From Pyrodictiaceae archaeon (lineage in GTDB: Archaea > Thermoproteota > Thermoprotei_A > Sulfolobales > Pyrodictiaceae), in contig JALTZQ010000260.1 in the NCBI GenBank assembly GCA_027046105.1, positions 1 through 7,996 of the forward strand: a stretch of DNA of 7,996 bases, in the 5' to 3' direction. Both the position numbers and the translations under genes were made by a program. The notes under the pieces are model-generated. The model was not told the DNA's origin. It was given only the letters and a program-made list of their open reading frames with translations, and did not search any database. Below are positions 1 through 6,135 of the stretch, in pieces; the first letter of the stretch is position 1; each line of letters opens with the position of its first letter.

Positions 1-41
1 CGTCTTAGTAATTCAAGCATCCTCTGCTTGGTGTGTGTCAA
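1..41 (-). CDS. Possible 5' end of a minus-strand gene running off the left edge (unidentified)
   Basis: Reading leftwards from a TTG at 41-39, the minus strand stays open to the window edge and encodes 13 complete residues, beginning (M)THTKQRMLELLR. Codon choice (AGG, AGA, CTA, TTA) resembles the real genes here. A second possible start is the ATG at 20-18. An in-frame stop lies upstream at 71-69, so the gene must begin inside this stretch if it is real. Only a weak AGGG-like ribosome site precedes the TTG. The sequence has the feel of the first helix of a small protein, but it is far too short to assign. It would be transcribed divergently from psmA. It may equally be a chance open stretch. 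Confidence 0.25.
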   Translation of the reverse strand, partial: MTHTKQRMLELLR

Positions 42-91
42 TACTATGCGCCCTGTAATCTTTAATCTTTAGTATTTTACCTATTAATGGT

Positions 92-151
92 GCTCAGTAA
101 TGGGGCCTCATTCTGCATCAAGTTCTCTGCGAAGGACGCGTTCATCATTGC
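92..151 (-). ncRNA. C/D box small guide RNA, predicted to target 23S rRNA
   Basis: On the minus strand a perfect box C (ATGATGA, 148-142) is followed by a 12-nt guide (141-130), a D'-like CAGA (129-126), a 4-nt spacer, a C'-like TTGATGC (121-115), a second guide of 17 nt (114-98) and a perfect box D (CTGA, 97-94). Short G/C pairing flanks boxes C and D, as needed for a kink-turn. Total size, about 60 nt, is normal for archaeal C/D sRNAs. The complement of the first guide contains GAAGGACG, which matches the conserved 23S segment near E. coli positions 51-58. The complement of the second contains AATGGGGCCTC, which matches the conserved AAUGGGG near E. coli 118-124. By the D+5 rule the methylated bases would correspond to about G54 and G121. 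Boxes and spacing are seen directly. The rRNA matches are from memory of the E. coli sequence. Two nearby domain I targets from one RNA make chance unlikely. Methylation itself is inferred. Confidence 0.68.
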
Positions 152-173
152 GGCTAAAAGGCATAGTTGCTAT

Positions 174-182
174 GCTTTAAGC
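174..182 (-). promoter_or_regulatory. TATA-like element for the C/D guide RNA
   Basis: The minus strand reads AAAAAGCTTAAAGC, a purine-rich BRE-like run followed by a TATA-like GCTTAAAGC. Its centre lies about 27 bases upstream of position 151, which is where the guide RNA would start just ahead of box C. That is the standard archaeal TATA-to-start distance. The core is near-palindromic, so it could also act toward psmA, but nothing at the right distance on the + strand argues for that. Confidence 0.4.
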
Positions 183-185
183 TTT

Positions 186-270
186 TTGCCTCGGGGGCGA
201 GAAGAGTCTTCATCCGCTATAGTCAGTGTTCGGACTCCTCCTCAGCGGCGGCGTTGACTCGACTCCTCTT
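186..270. other. GC-rich, hairpin-forming intergenic element of unknown function
   Basis: This stretch is clearly more GC-rich than the AT-rich sequence on either side and contains several short complementary segments. They are CTCG/CGAG around a G4 loop (191-201 area), GAGTC (204-208) with GACTC (256-260), CCGCT (214-218) with AGCGG (244-248), and AGTC (221-224) with GACT (233-236). The last three nest inside one another. GACTC occurs three times (233, 256, 261). A pyrimidine-rich and then AT-rich stretch follows from about 261. No convincing open reading frame, tRNA or second C/D motif is present. GC-rich islands in archaeal intergenic DNA often mark structured RNAs, but the stems are short and the strand cannot be decided. 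Confidence 0.3.
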
Positions 271-380
271 TACTCTTAATATTAATTTAGCTTTAATTTG
301 TATTGTTCTATTTACACAATCTACCAGTAGTCTGAAATGTGTTTAGCTCACTGTGTTTGGAACGTTTAGCTTAAAGAAGA

Positions 381-388
381 CTTTTTAC
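381..388 (+). promoter_or_regulatory. Probable TATA box of the psmA-exosome operon
   Basis: CTTTTTAC preceded by the purine-rich AAAGAAGA (BRE-like). Transcription would begin near 408-412, giving a leader of about 25 nt that contains the psmA ribosome site. The same CTTTTTA core appears before rpl37ae and before the DUF3194 gene. An alternative weaker TATA is GCTTAAAG just upstream (369-376). Confidence 0.45.
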
Positions 389-434
389 CATAGGCTTATG
401 CTAGGTACAAGAAAGTTGGGAGGGTGTTAGCGCA

Positions 435-1166
435 ATGTCGTTTCCCGCGCCGCCAGCAATGATGGGGTATGATCGTAGTACATCGATGTTCTCTCCAGAT
501 GGTAGACTATTCCAAGTAGAATACGCTATGGAGGCAGCAAAACGTGGATGGACAATGGTGGGTATAAGGGTTAATGAAGGTGTTGTCATTGTTGCAGAGA
601 AGAGAAAGACAACACCACTAATTGACCTTGATCACTTAGAGAAGGTCTACATGATAGACGAGCATATTGGTGCAGGGTTTGTAGGGTTTGGTAGTGATGG
701 AAGAATACTCATTGATTATGCGCGTCAGCTTGCAGTTCAATACCGCTTTGTCTATGGTGAGAAGATACCCATAGAGTATCTTGTAAAGCAAGTGTGTGAC
801 ATTATGCAAGTGTATACACAGCATGGTGGTGTTAGACCTTTCGGTGTAACATTAATGATTGCTGGTGTAGATGATGCGGGCCCTAAGCTCTACGTAGCTG
901 AGCCCAGTGGCCAGTATATTAGTTATAAAGCGCATGGACTTGGACAGGGTGGCGGGCAAGCAATCGAGGTTCTACAGAAAGAGTACCGTGAAGATATGAG
1001 TCTTGACGATGCAATAGTGCTTGGTATTAAAGCCGTCTCAACGGTTATGGAGGGTAAGCCTACAGCTGAGACTCTAGAGATAGGTGTTGTCGAGGCTCGT
1101 ACACAAAAATTCCGGAAACTAACTAAAGAGGAGCTTACGAAATATCTAGAAAAAATTGGTGTGTAA
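435..1166 (+). CDS. psmA: 20S proteasome alpha subunit (PsmA)
   Basis: Forms the two outer heptameric rings of the cytosolic 20S proteasome, gating substrate entry and docking the regulatory ATPase. The protein has 243 residues, normal for the family. The N-terminal alpha signature is present: the gate residues Y12-D13-R14, then [13 protein letters not shown] to about residue 31. Lys70, in HLEKVYMID, matches the lysine (K66 in Thermoplasma) in the pocket that receives the HbYX tails of activators. [11 protein letters not shown] (around 88-98) and GGVRPFG are typical of crenarchaeal alpha subunits. There is no N-terminal catalytic threonine, as expected for alpha. The ATG at 435 is chosen because a strong ribosome site, GGGAGGGTG (418-426), sits 8 bases upstream; the later Met9 and Met10 have none. 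It leads the operon; the sbds start follows after 5 bases. Confidence 0.97.
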   Translation: MSFPAPPAMMGYDRSTSMFSPDGRLFQVEYAMEAAKRGWTMVGIRVNEGVVIVAEKRKTTPLIDLDHLEKVYMIDEHIGAGFVGFGSDGRILIDYARQLAVQYRFVYGEKIPIEYLVKQVCDIMQVYTQHGGVRPFGVTLMIAGVDDAGPKLYVAEPSGQYISYKAHGLGQGGGQAIEVLQKEYREDMSLDDAIVLGIKAVSTVMEGKPTAETLEIGVVEARTQKFRKLTKEELTKYLEKIGV

Positions 1167-1171
1167 AGAGT

Positions 1172-1885
1172 ATGCCTCGAAAAAGTAAAGGTGAGCATGA
1201 GCCTGTTGTTGCGAGGTTGGAGGTAGCAGGAAAAAGGTTTGAAGTTTTAGTAAACCCTGACCTAGCTTTCGAGTATAAGCAAGGTCGCGAAGTCAGTCTT
1301 GAAGAGATGGTAATAAGTGATGCTATATACACTGATCTACGTCGCGGCCTACGTGCTTCTCCAGAACTTCTTAGAAAAATCTTTGGTACTGATGACGTTG
1401 TTAGGATAGCTGCTGAGATTGTGAGGCGTGGTGATTTACAGCTAACAGCAGAGCAGCGTAGAAGGCTTCTCGAAAACAAGAAAAGACAAATAATAAACTA
1501 CATAGCAAGAAACGCCATTGATCCTAAGACAAAACTCCCTATCCCGCCGGCCAGGATTGAAGCTGCAATGGAGCAAGCTAGAGTTGGAGTGGATTTGTAT
1601 AAAAGTGTTGAAGAACAAGTGCCTACGATAGTTAAGGCAATCAGTAGAATCATACCAATAAAAATCGCACGTGCACTACTCCGCATAATAGTTCCGCCCC
1701 AGTACTCTGGCCGAGTGGCTGGTGTATTGGCAAAGTTAGGCGAAGTGAAACATATGGACTGGCGTACCGATGGTAGTCTTGTGGCTGAAATAGAGATTCC
1801 TGCAGGTATGCAACAAGAAGTTATTGACAGATTAAGCAAGATTACTAAAGGGAATATTGATGTGAAAGTAGTTAGTGTGGTGTGA
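1172..1885 (+). CDS. Ribosome maturation protein SBDS (Sdo1 homologue)
   Basis: Archaeal orthologue of the Shwachman-Bodian-Diamond protein, which in eukaryotes works with the EF-2-like GTPase EFL1 to release eIF6 from the 60S subunit. In archaea a similar role on the large subunit is inferred. Length of 237 residues is typical. Three domains can be placed: the N-terminal FYSH domain (about 8-95, with [12 protein letters not shown] and the family signature [17 protein letters not shown] at 71-87), a middle helical domain (about 96-170, with [17 protein letters not shown] at 114-130), and a C-terminal ferredoxin-like domain (about 171-237). It sits 5 bases after the psmA stop. A GGTGTG overlapping the end of psmA (1158-1163) is the likely ribosome site. 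The link to proteasome and exosome genes is the conserved archaeal arrangement that first tied SBDS to RNA processing. Confidence 0.96.
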   Translation: MPRKSKGEHEPVVARLEVAGKRFEVLVNPDLAFEYKQGREVSLEEMVISDAIYTDLRRGLRASPELLRKIFGTDDVVRIAAEIVRRGDLQLTAEQRRRLLENKKRQIINYIARNAIDPKTKLPIPPARIEAAMEQARVGVDLYKSVEEQVPTIVKAISRIIPIKIARALLRIIVPPQYSGRVAGVLAKLGEVKHMDWRTDGSLVAEIEIPAGMQQEVIDRLSKITKGNIDVKVVSVV

Positions 1886-1891
1886 TCTCGC

Positions 1892-2611
1892 TTGGCGAGG
1901 CTATTCTTTGAGACGCGTTCAATAGTTCTTCCAGGAGACGTCATAGCTGAAGGTGACGATGTCGAACCTGGAGGAATATTTGTGGAAAAATATGGTAAGA
2001 GAATAATAGCTTTGATAACAGGTTTAGTTGATATAGAAGAACAGGATGGAAAGTATGTCGTATCAATAATACCGCTAGAGGGCGCATATATACCCAAACC
2101 TGGCGACATAGTTATAGGTCTAATAAAGGATATCGGAATAACACACTGGGAAGTTGATATAGCTTCACCCTATAAAGGCATCTTAACTGTTCAAGAAGTT
2201 CTTGATAAACCATTTAACCCAGCTACCGATAGTTTGAAGAGATACCTTGATGTCGGCGACTACATAGTTGCTAAAGTATTAGCTTTTGACAGAGCACGTG
2301 ATCCATTGTTGACAATTAAGGGAGAAGGACTAGGAAGGATTAGTGAAGGCTCTATAGTCGAGATAAAGCCTAGCAGAGTGCCAAGAGTTATTGGTAAAAA
2401 GGGCTCAATGGTTAACATGTTAATGGAGGAGACAGGGTGCTCTATACTCGTAGGCCAGAACGGTAGGATTTGGATCCGTTGTCCTAGTAGGGACTTAGAG
2501 GAAATCCTCGTATTGTCTTTACGGAAAATAGAGGCCGAAGCCCACACTACAGGTTTAACTGAGAGAGTAAGAAGCTTCATTAGAGAAGAGAGGAGTAGAA
2601 GAGGTGTATAA
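1892..2611 (+). CDS. rrp4: Exosome complex component Rrp4 (S1/KH RNA-binding cap)
   Basis: Three copies cap the Rrp41-Rrp42 hexamer and feed RNA into its pore. Rrp4 favours A-rich RNA in studied archaea (family knowledge). The 239-residue protein has the expected order: N-terminal beta domain with VLPGD (12-16) and GG around residue 27; S1 domain at about 62-142; KH domain at about 150-215 with the GxxG loop inside RVIGKKGSM (165-173). A basic tail, [12 protein letters not shown], ends it. The start is TTG at 1892, the only sensible start after the sbds stop. GTGAT (1882-1886), overlapping that stop, matches the GGAGGTGATC-type site about 5 bases upstream. The TTG start and imperfect site may hold Rrp4 output below that of its partners, but this is inference. 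Confidence 0.96.
   Translation: MARLFFETRSIVLPGDVIAEGDDVEPGGIFVEKYGKRIIALITGLVDIEEQDGKYVVSIIPLEGAYIPKPGDIVIGLIKDIGITHWEVDIASPYKGILTVQEVLDKPFNPATDSLKRYLDVGDYIVAKVLAFDRARDPLLTIKGEGLGRISEGSIVEIKPSRVPRVIGKKGSMVNMLMEETGCSILVGQNGRIWIRCPSRDLEEILVLSLRKIEAEAHTTGLTERVRSFIREERSRRGV
2601..2607 (+). promoter_or_regulatory. Ribosome binding site that fixes the Rrp41 start
   Basis: GAGGTGT lies inside the last codons of rrp4. It is 8 bases before the ATG at 2616 but covers the in-frame GTG at 2604, so it can serve only the ATG. This decides in favour of a 251-residue Rrp41 and against the 255-residue form. Confidence 0.6.
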
Positions 2612-2615
2612 AACC

Positions 2616-3371
2616 ATGGCGCATACATCCGAGAATAAGCCTTCTCTAATACGCTGGGAAGAGCGTGATGGAGTAAAAGTCGCTATAAGACACGATGGGA
2701 GAACACCGGACCAACTTCGTCCCATAAGGATGGAGGTTGGAGTGCTATCCAATGCGGATGGCTCAGCATTAGTAGAGTACGGCGGAACACGTGTTATTGC
2801 AGCTGTTTACGGGCCGCGTGAGGCTGTCCCGCGCCATGTAGCTTTGCCCGATAGAGCGGTAATACGTTGTCGATACCACATGGCACCGTTCTCGACAGAG
2901 GAAAGAAAGACGCCTGCACCAACTAGGCGGGAGATAGAGTTGTCAAAAGTTATACGTGAGGCTCTAGAGGCTGTGGTTTTAACAGAGCTGTTCCCTCGAA
3001 CCACGATAGATGTCTACATGGAGGTTTTGCAGTCTGATGGTGGTACAAGGACTGCGGCCCTAACAGCTGCAAGCCTGGCGTTAGCTGATGCTGGTATAGC
3101 TATGCGTGACTTAGTTGCAGCTGTTGCCGTAGGTAAAGTTGATGGTGTGATAGTATTGGATATTGATGAAATAGAAGACAACTATGCCGAAGCTGACATG
3201 CCTGTTGCGATGGCACCTAATCTTAACAGAGTCCTACTGCTCCAGCTTAATGGTGTAATGACCCATGAGGAGTTCACTAAAGCCATGGAGTTAGCTGTGA
3301 AGGGCATAAATACAATATATAAACTCCAAAAAGACGCTCTTCGCAAGAAATATGTTAGTGTTGGTAGTTAA
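2616..3371 (+). CDS. rrp41: Exosome complex component Rrp41 (catalytic RNase PH subunit)
   Basis: Catalytic subunit of the archaeal exosome: 3'-to-5' phosphorolysis of RNA releasing nucleoside diphosphates and, in reverse, addition of heteropolymeric A-rich tails. It acts as a ring of three Rrp41-Rrp42 dimers. With the ATG at 2616 it has 251 residues, close to the usual 245-250. Catalytic acids are recognisable in EDNYAEAD: Asp188 and Asp194, matching Sulfolobus D182 and D188 with identical spacing. RNA-contacting Arg104-Arg105 lie in the TRREIELSK motif. The phosphate-binding loop is SDGGTRTAA (about 140-148), closer to bacterial RNase PH than the ADAGSR I recall for Sulfolobus. [10 protein letters not shown] and GPREAVPRH are further family motifs. 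The gene begins 4 bases after the rrp4 stop and is followed by rrp42 after 14 bases, so subunit output is probably coordinated on one transcript. Confidence 0.97.
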   Translation: MAHTSENKPSLIRWEERDGVKVAIRHDGRTPDQLRPIRMEVGVLSNADGSALVEYGGTRVIAAVYGPREAVPRHVALPDRAVIRCRYHMAPFSTEERKTPAPTRREIELSKVIREALEAVVLTELFPRTTIDVYMEVLQSDGGTRTAALTAASLALADAGIAMRDLVAAVAVGKVDGVIVLDIDEIEDNYAEADMPVAMAPNLNRVLLLQLNGVMTHEEFTKAMELAVKGINTIYKLQKDALRKKYVSVGS

Positions 3372-3385
3372 GGGGGTGAGATTAC

Positions 3386-4375
3386 ATGAGTTTAACACCT
3401 TCAACAAGTATCGTAGTGCCCAAACTCAAGAGGCACACTATGGAAGTCTTACTCACCAGAGGAGTACGGCTTGATGGACGCAAGCTCGATGACATACGAG
3501 AGATAAAGATAGAGCCGGGCTATATTGAGCGAGCAGAGGGTTCAGCGCTGGTTAAGCTAGGAGAAACTATGGTTCTTGTAGGAGTTAAGATGGATATTGT
3601 TCCACCATTTCCTGATACTCCTAACGAAGGCGTATTAGTAATCAATGCGGAGTTTGTGCCGCTCGCATCGCCAACGTTTGAACCAGGACCTCCTGATGAG
3701 AACGCTATTGAACTCGCACGTGTAATTGATAGAAGTCTTAGAGAGATTAAGGCTGTAGCTTTAGATAAACTAGTTCTTGAACCTGGTAAGCATGTATGGC
3801 GTATTTATGTTGATATTTACGTCTTAAACCATGATGGTAACTTGTTTGATGCATCAGCCTTAGCCTCGATGGCAGCACTTATGACTACGAGAGTACCTCA
3901 AGCAGTAAAGGTTGAAGAGGGCTATGTGGTTGATCGTTCTAGGTATACTAGTTTGTTGCCTATCAACCATAGAGTAGTAACTGTCGCTATAGCAAAACTA
4001 GCTAGTAAGCTCATTGTTGACCCAACATATGAAGAAGAGGAGGTTGCCGACACAAGGCTTGTAGTTGCTGTAAGTGATGATGGGCGTGTTGCTGGTATTC
4101 AGAAGACTGGTGGAACTGGATACTTGACCTATGATGAGGTATTAAGGGCTGTCAGCCTAGCCTTGAGGAAGGCATCTGTCTACTTTGAAGCTTTGAAGAA
4201 ATTCGTTGAGCCTTATAGGCTAGAGCTAGAAAAGAAATTAGGCGAAAGCGAGAAAGCCCAGAAGCCGGAAGCCGAATTGCCACGACCCTTGCCAAGTAAA
4301 GAGCGGGAGGAGGTAGTAGAAGAGATTATCCACGAGGAAGTACTCAACAATGAAGACAGTAATGAGAGGCACTAG
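3386..4375 (+). CDS. rrp42: Exosome complex component Rrp42, with a charged C-terminal extension
   Basis: Non-catalytic RNase PH-fold partner that completes the exosome ring and helps bind RNA at the Rrp41 active site. Residues 1-272 align by eye with Sulfolobus Rrp42: LTRGVRLDGRKL (23-34), EGSALVKLGETMVL, NAEFVPLASPTFEPGPPDENAIELARVIDRSLR (matching 87-119), KLVLEPGKHVW, GIQKTGGTG. It lacks the EDxxxEAD catalytic pattern seen in Rrp41, as expected. At 329 residues it is about 50 longer than the usual 275 or so. The excess is a C-terminal tail (about 274-329) that is Glu/Lys-rich, with 14 Glu among the last 49 residues, a proline-containing linker and a run like REEVVEEIIHEEVL. A strong ribosome site, GGGGGTGA (3372-3379), sits 6 bases before the ATG. 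It is the last gene of the operon; a new promoter follows. Confidence 0.96.
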   Translation: MSLTPSTSIVVPKLKRHTMEVLLTRGVRLDGRKLDDIREIKIEPGYIERAEGSALVKLGETMVLVGVKMDIVPPFPDTPNEGVLVINAEFVPLASPTFEPGPPDENAIELARVIDRSLREIKAVALDKLVLEPGKHVWRIYVDIYVLNHDGNLFDASALASMAALMTTRVPQAVKVEEGYVVDRSRYTSLLPINHRVVTVAIAKLASKLIVDPTYEEEEVADTRLVVAVSDDGRVAGIQKTGGTGYLTYDEVLRAVSLALRKASVYFEALKKFVEPYRLELEKKLGESEKAQKPEAELPRPLPSKEREEVVEEIIHEEVLNNEDSNERH

Positions 4376-4441
4376 GATACTCTCGCTCATGCATTACTCT
4401 GGGCATACCTAGATAGCAACATGACTTTCTAATTAACGGGA

Positions 4442-4450
4442 CTTTTTAAT
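4442..4450 (+). promoter_or_regulatory. Probable TATA box of rpl37ae
   Basis: CTTTTTAAT preceded by ACGGGA, in a 113-base gap after rrp42. Transcription would start near 4470-4474, leaving a leader of about 15-19 nt before the ATG at 4489. The core is identical to those before psmA and the DUF3194 gene. Confidence 0.5.
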
Positions 4451-4488
4451 AGCCTCTACCAGTAGCTGATCCGTTGTGGGTGCATACA

Positions 4489-4755
4489 ATGGCTAGGCGG
4501 ACACGCGTTGTCGGCATAGCTGGGAGATTCGGCCCACGATACGGATCTACACTACGGAAGCGTTGGCGCGACGTTATGGAACGTAGATATGCGGATCATT
4601 TGTGTCCTTTCTGTGGGACGCAAGGCCACGTAAAGAGAATTAGTGTTGGAATATGGACTTGCACAAAGTGTGGTATGGTGTGGGCTGGGGGTGCTTATGT
4701 CCCCAGAACAGGCCTTAACAAGCATTTCCCTAAAATAATAGTGCGTGAGGAATAA
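4489..4755 (+). CDS. rpl37ae: Large ribosomal subunit protein eL43 (L37Ae)
   Basis: Small zinc-ribbon protein of the archaeal/eukaryotic 50S/60S subunit. With the ATG at 4489 it has 88 residues and begins MARRTRVVGIAGRFGPRYG, the familiar start of the family, rich in Arg and Gly. The zinc ribbon is complete: Cys39-x2-Cys42 (CPFC) and Cys58-x2-Cys61 (CTKC), followed by GMVWAGGAYVP. A TTG at 4474 in the same frame would add five residues (MWVHT), but it lies at the predicted transcript start, and the GTGGGTG at 4476-4482 suits the ATG as a ribosome site, so the ATG is preferred. In many archaea rpoP, the zinc-ribbon RNA polymerase subunit, follows directly; here it does not. Confidence 0.96.
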   Translation: MARRTRVVGIAGRFGPRYGSTLRKRWRDVMERRYADHLCPFCGTQGHVKRISVGIWTCTKCGMVWAGGAYVPRTGLNKHFPKIIVREE

Positions 4756-4869
4756 ACAGAATTATTCTAAGACTGAAAAATAATCATATAAATTCATGCA
4801 ATGGTTTTAGATTGTTTTTGACTACACAATTCCGCTCATCAGCATAATACTAAGATGGGTTGAGTTATT

Positions 4870-5487
4870 TTGAGCTTCTGTGAGAAGCCATTGCTTCTTG
4901 TGACAACCTCGCATAGACCCACCCAGCGCGTCAGAAGTTTTGTTAAAGACTTGGTCTCGATTTTACCTTGTGCAGTGAAGCTTATTCGCGGAAAGGCCAC
5001 GTTACGCGATATCTTCTTTGAAGCATATAATACCAGTGCTAAAAGAGTTATTATAGTCACTACTTGGAAAGGCAATCCTGGTTCATTATATATTTATGAG
5101 CCTGGTGAAACGCTAGAAGAAGGGCTCAAAGCATTAGCAATGTTCAGACTCTCCGGCGTCAAACTTTCACGTGAGAGGCCAGAGGCTCAGCGTAGCTATG
5201 GTGCAAAGAGCCTTGGTGTTGTTAGTTTGAACGAGATTGAGGAATATAGGCTTTTAAGCGACATAATAGTTAGAGCTTTTCTGGCTAGGCTTGTCTTTGA
5301 TGTGGACACACCTGTTACAGATATCATAGCGGTTATTCGTCCTCCTAGCTCGGCTGGTCATTTTGCTGAAATAGACTTTTTGTGTACAGCATCTCGTAGG
5401 CCTTGTGGTCCTCTTCTTAGAGTTGTGAGGGTTGAAGACTATGTATCCGGTCACAGGCTGTATAGGAGTAGAAGGATTCAACAATAA
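4870..5487 (+). CDS. Brix-domain ribosome biogenesis protein (archaeal Imp4-like)
   Basis: Single-domain archaeal relative of the eukaryotic Imp4/Rpf/Brx1 rRNA-processing factors; probably binds pre-rRNA or ribosomal intermediates in the cytoplasm. It has 205 residues, essentially just the Brix domain. The N-terminal family motif is clear: TTSHRPTQRVRSFVKDL (12-28; compare TTSRxPSxRxRxFxKDL in relatives), then a repeat-like second half with RVIIVTTWKGNPGSLYIYEPG (59-79). The start is TTG at 4870: an in-frame stop at 4861-4863 rules out anything earlier and no good later start keeps the motif. A TATA-like ATATAAATT (4786-4794) could be its promoter, but the leader would be long and the assignment is weak. 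The 3' end overlaps pcc1 by 47 bases. It stands where Imp4 is found in the archaeal exosome superoperon. Confidence 0.93.
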   Translation: MSFCEKPLLLVTTSHRPTQRVRSFVKDLVSILPCAVKLIRGKATLRDIFFEAYNTSAKRVIIVTTWKGNPGSLYIYEPGETLEEGLKALAMFRLSGVKLSRERPEAQRSYGAKSLGVVSLNEIEEYRLLSDIIVRAFLARLVFDVDTPVTDIIAVIRPPSSAGHFAEIDFLCTASRRPCGPLLRVVRVEDYVSGHRLYRSRRIQQ

Positions 5488-5740
5488 GCTCTTAGAGGCT
5501 CTTCTAGAAGCTTTGCAGGCTGAGACCAGGAACCCTCCTGATCCTAGCAGGGGAGAGGTAAGATTGGAAATTCGCAATAAGACTCTTAGGATATGTCTAT
5601 CTGCTAGGGATCTTTCTGCAGCTCGGACTCTGGTAAATGCTTATCTAAGCCTAGTAGCTGTTGTGCTAGACGCGGTAGCAGCTGCAGGTGGAGGCAATGG
5701 CCCAGAGGCTTCCCCCAGAACTGGAGAACAAGCTAGCTAA
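5441..5740 (+). CDS. pcc1: KEOPS complex subunit Pcc1
   Basis: Dimerising subunit of KEOPS (Kae1-Bud32-Cgi121-Pcc1), which makes N6-threonylcarbamoyladenosine at position 37 of ANN-decoding tRNAs. It has 99 residues with the ATG at 5441. The core (about 15-80) has the Pcc1 pattern: NNKLLEALLEALQAET, two beta strands (GEVRLEIRNKTLRICLSARD, matching 38-57) and the helix LSAARTLVNAYLSLV. The tail (82-99) is Gly/Pro/Ser-rich with no obvious fold; it is encoded in the region overlapping prefoldin beta. GTGAGGG (5425-5431) is a fair ribosome site 9 bases before the ATG. An in-frame TTG at 5432 is too close to that site to use it. The gene overlaps its upstream neighbour by 47 bases and its downstream neighbour by 44. 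Confidence 0.9.
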   Translation: MYPVTGCIGVEGFNNKLLEALLEALQAETRNPPDPSRGEVRLEIRNKTLRICLSARDLSAARTLVNAYLSLVAVVLDAVAAAGGGNGPEASPRTGEQAS

Positions 5741-6074
5741 GTTCCAAGCTTTGCAATCACAATATAGTAGGATTGTTCAAGAGCGTGTGACTGTTGAAGC
5801 AGAAATTTCTGAGACACAACGTGTGATAAAATTGTTAGAGGAAGCTGGAGAGAACGCTCCTGTATACCGTCTAGAGGCAAATATATTTGTTAGAGTTGAA
5901 AGAAAGAAATTATTACAAGAACTTCGTGATAAGTTGGAGATACTTGAGCTCAGATTACAGAAACTCAAGAAGCAAGAGGATGAGCTTAAAAAGCAACTTG
6001 AAAAACTTGCACAAGAAATACGTAGTTATCAGATGAAGTTAAGTCTAGGCAAGCAAGGCAGTGGAGCAGGATAA
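5697..6074 (+). CDS. pfdB: Prefoldin beta subunit
   Basis: Beta subunit of the hexameric (alpha2-beta4) 'jellyfish' chaperone that holds non-native proteins, including nascent chains, for the thermosome. It has 125 residues. The expected layout is present: N-terminal coiled-coil helix (about 6-50, starting LPPELENKLAKFQALQ), the connecting beta hairpin (about 55-69, PVYRLEANIFVRVERKK) and a second, strongly heptad-patterned helix rich in Leu/Lys/Glu (about 70-115). A glycine-rich end (GKQGSGAG) follows. The ATG at 5697 is preferred; GGTGGAGG (5687-5694) just before it is a ribosome site, although very close to the ATG. The GTG at 5688 is part of that site. Its start lies inside pcc1, suggesting translational coupling. 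The prefoldin alpha gene is not in this window. Confidence 0.94.
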   Translation: MAQRLPPELENKLAKFQALQSQYSRIVQERVTVEAEISETQRVIKLLEEAGENAPVYRLEANIFVRVERKKLLQELRDKLEILELRLQKLKKQEDELKKQLEKLAQEIRSYQMKLSLGKQGSGAG

Positions 6075-6135
6075 GAGCTGAGCATAGACCATAATACTAG
6101 AGCTGTATACCGGGAACTACCATTCATAGAGTTCT

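Noticed and set aside
209..217. Possible second box C (ATGAAGA on the minus strand)
   Set aside because: It departs from RTGATGA and there is no CTGA within about 60 bases downstream on that strand.
226..240. GTTCGGACTCC resembling a tRNA T-arm
   Set aside because: The loop TTCGGAC does not fit TTCRANY, and no acceptor, D or anticodon arms can be placed around it on either strand.
1498..2109. Long minus-strand open frame (203 codons) across the sbds-rrp4 junction
   Set aside because: It lies opposite two clearly recognised genes, its translation is Ser/Thr/Ile-rich with no family resemblance, and it has no promoter or ribosome site. It is a shadow of the + strand codon pattern, as are the other minus-strand frames under coding genes.
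2604..2615. GTG start for Rrp41, adding four residues
   Set aside because: The only ribosome site (GAGGTG, 2601-2606) overlaps this GTG, so it can serve only the ATG at 2616.
4833..4842. TGATGA on the minus strand in the rpl37ae-Brix gap, resembling box C
   Set aside because: No box D follows at a suitable distance. The sequence is a small near-palindrome and has no guide-RNA layout.
4756..4869. A short rpoP gene in the rpl37ae-Brix gap
   Set aside because: Read in all frames, no paired CxxC codons and no open stretch of adequate length are present.
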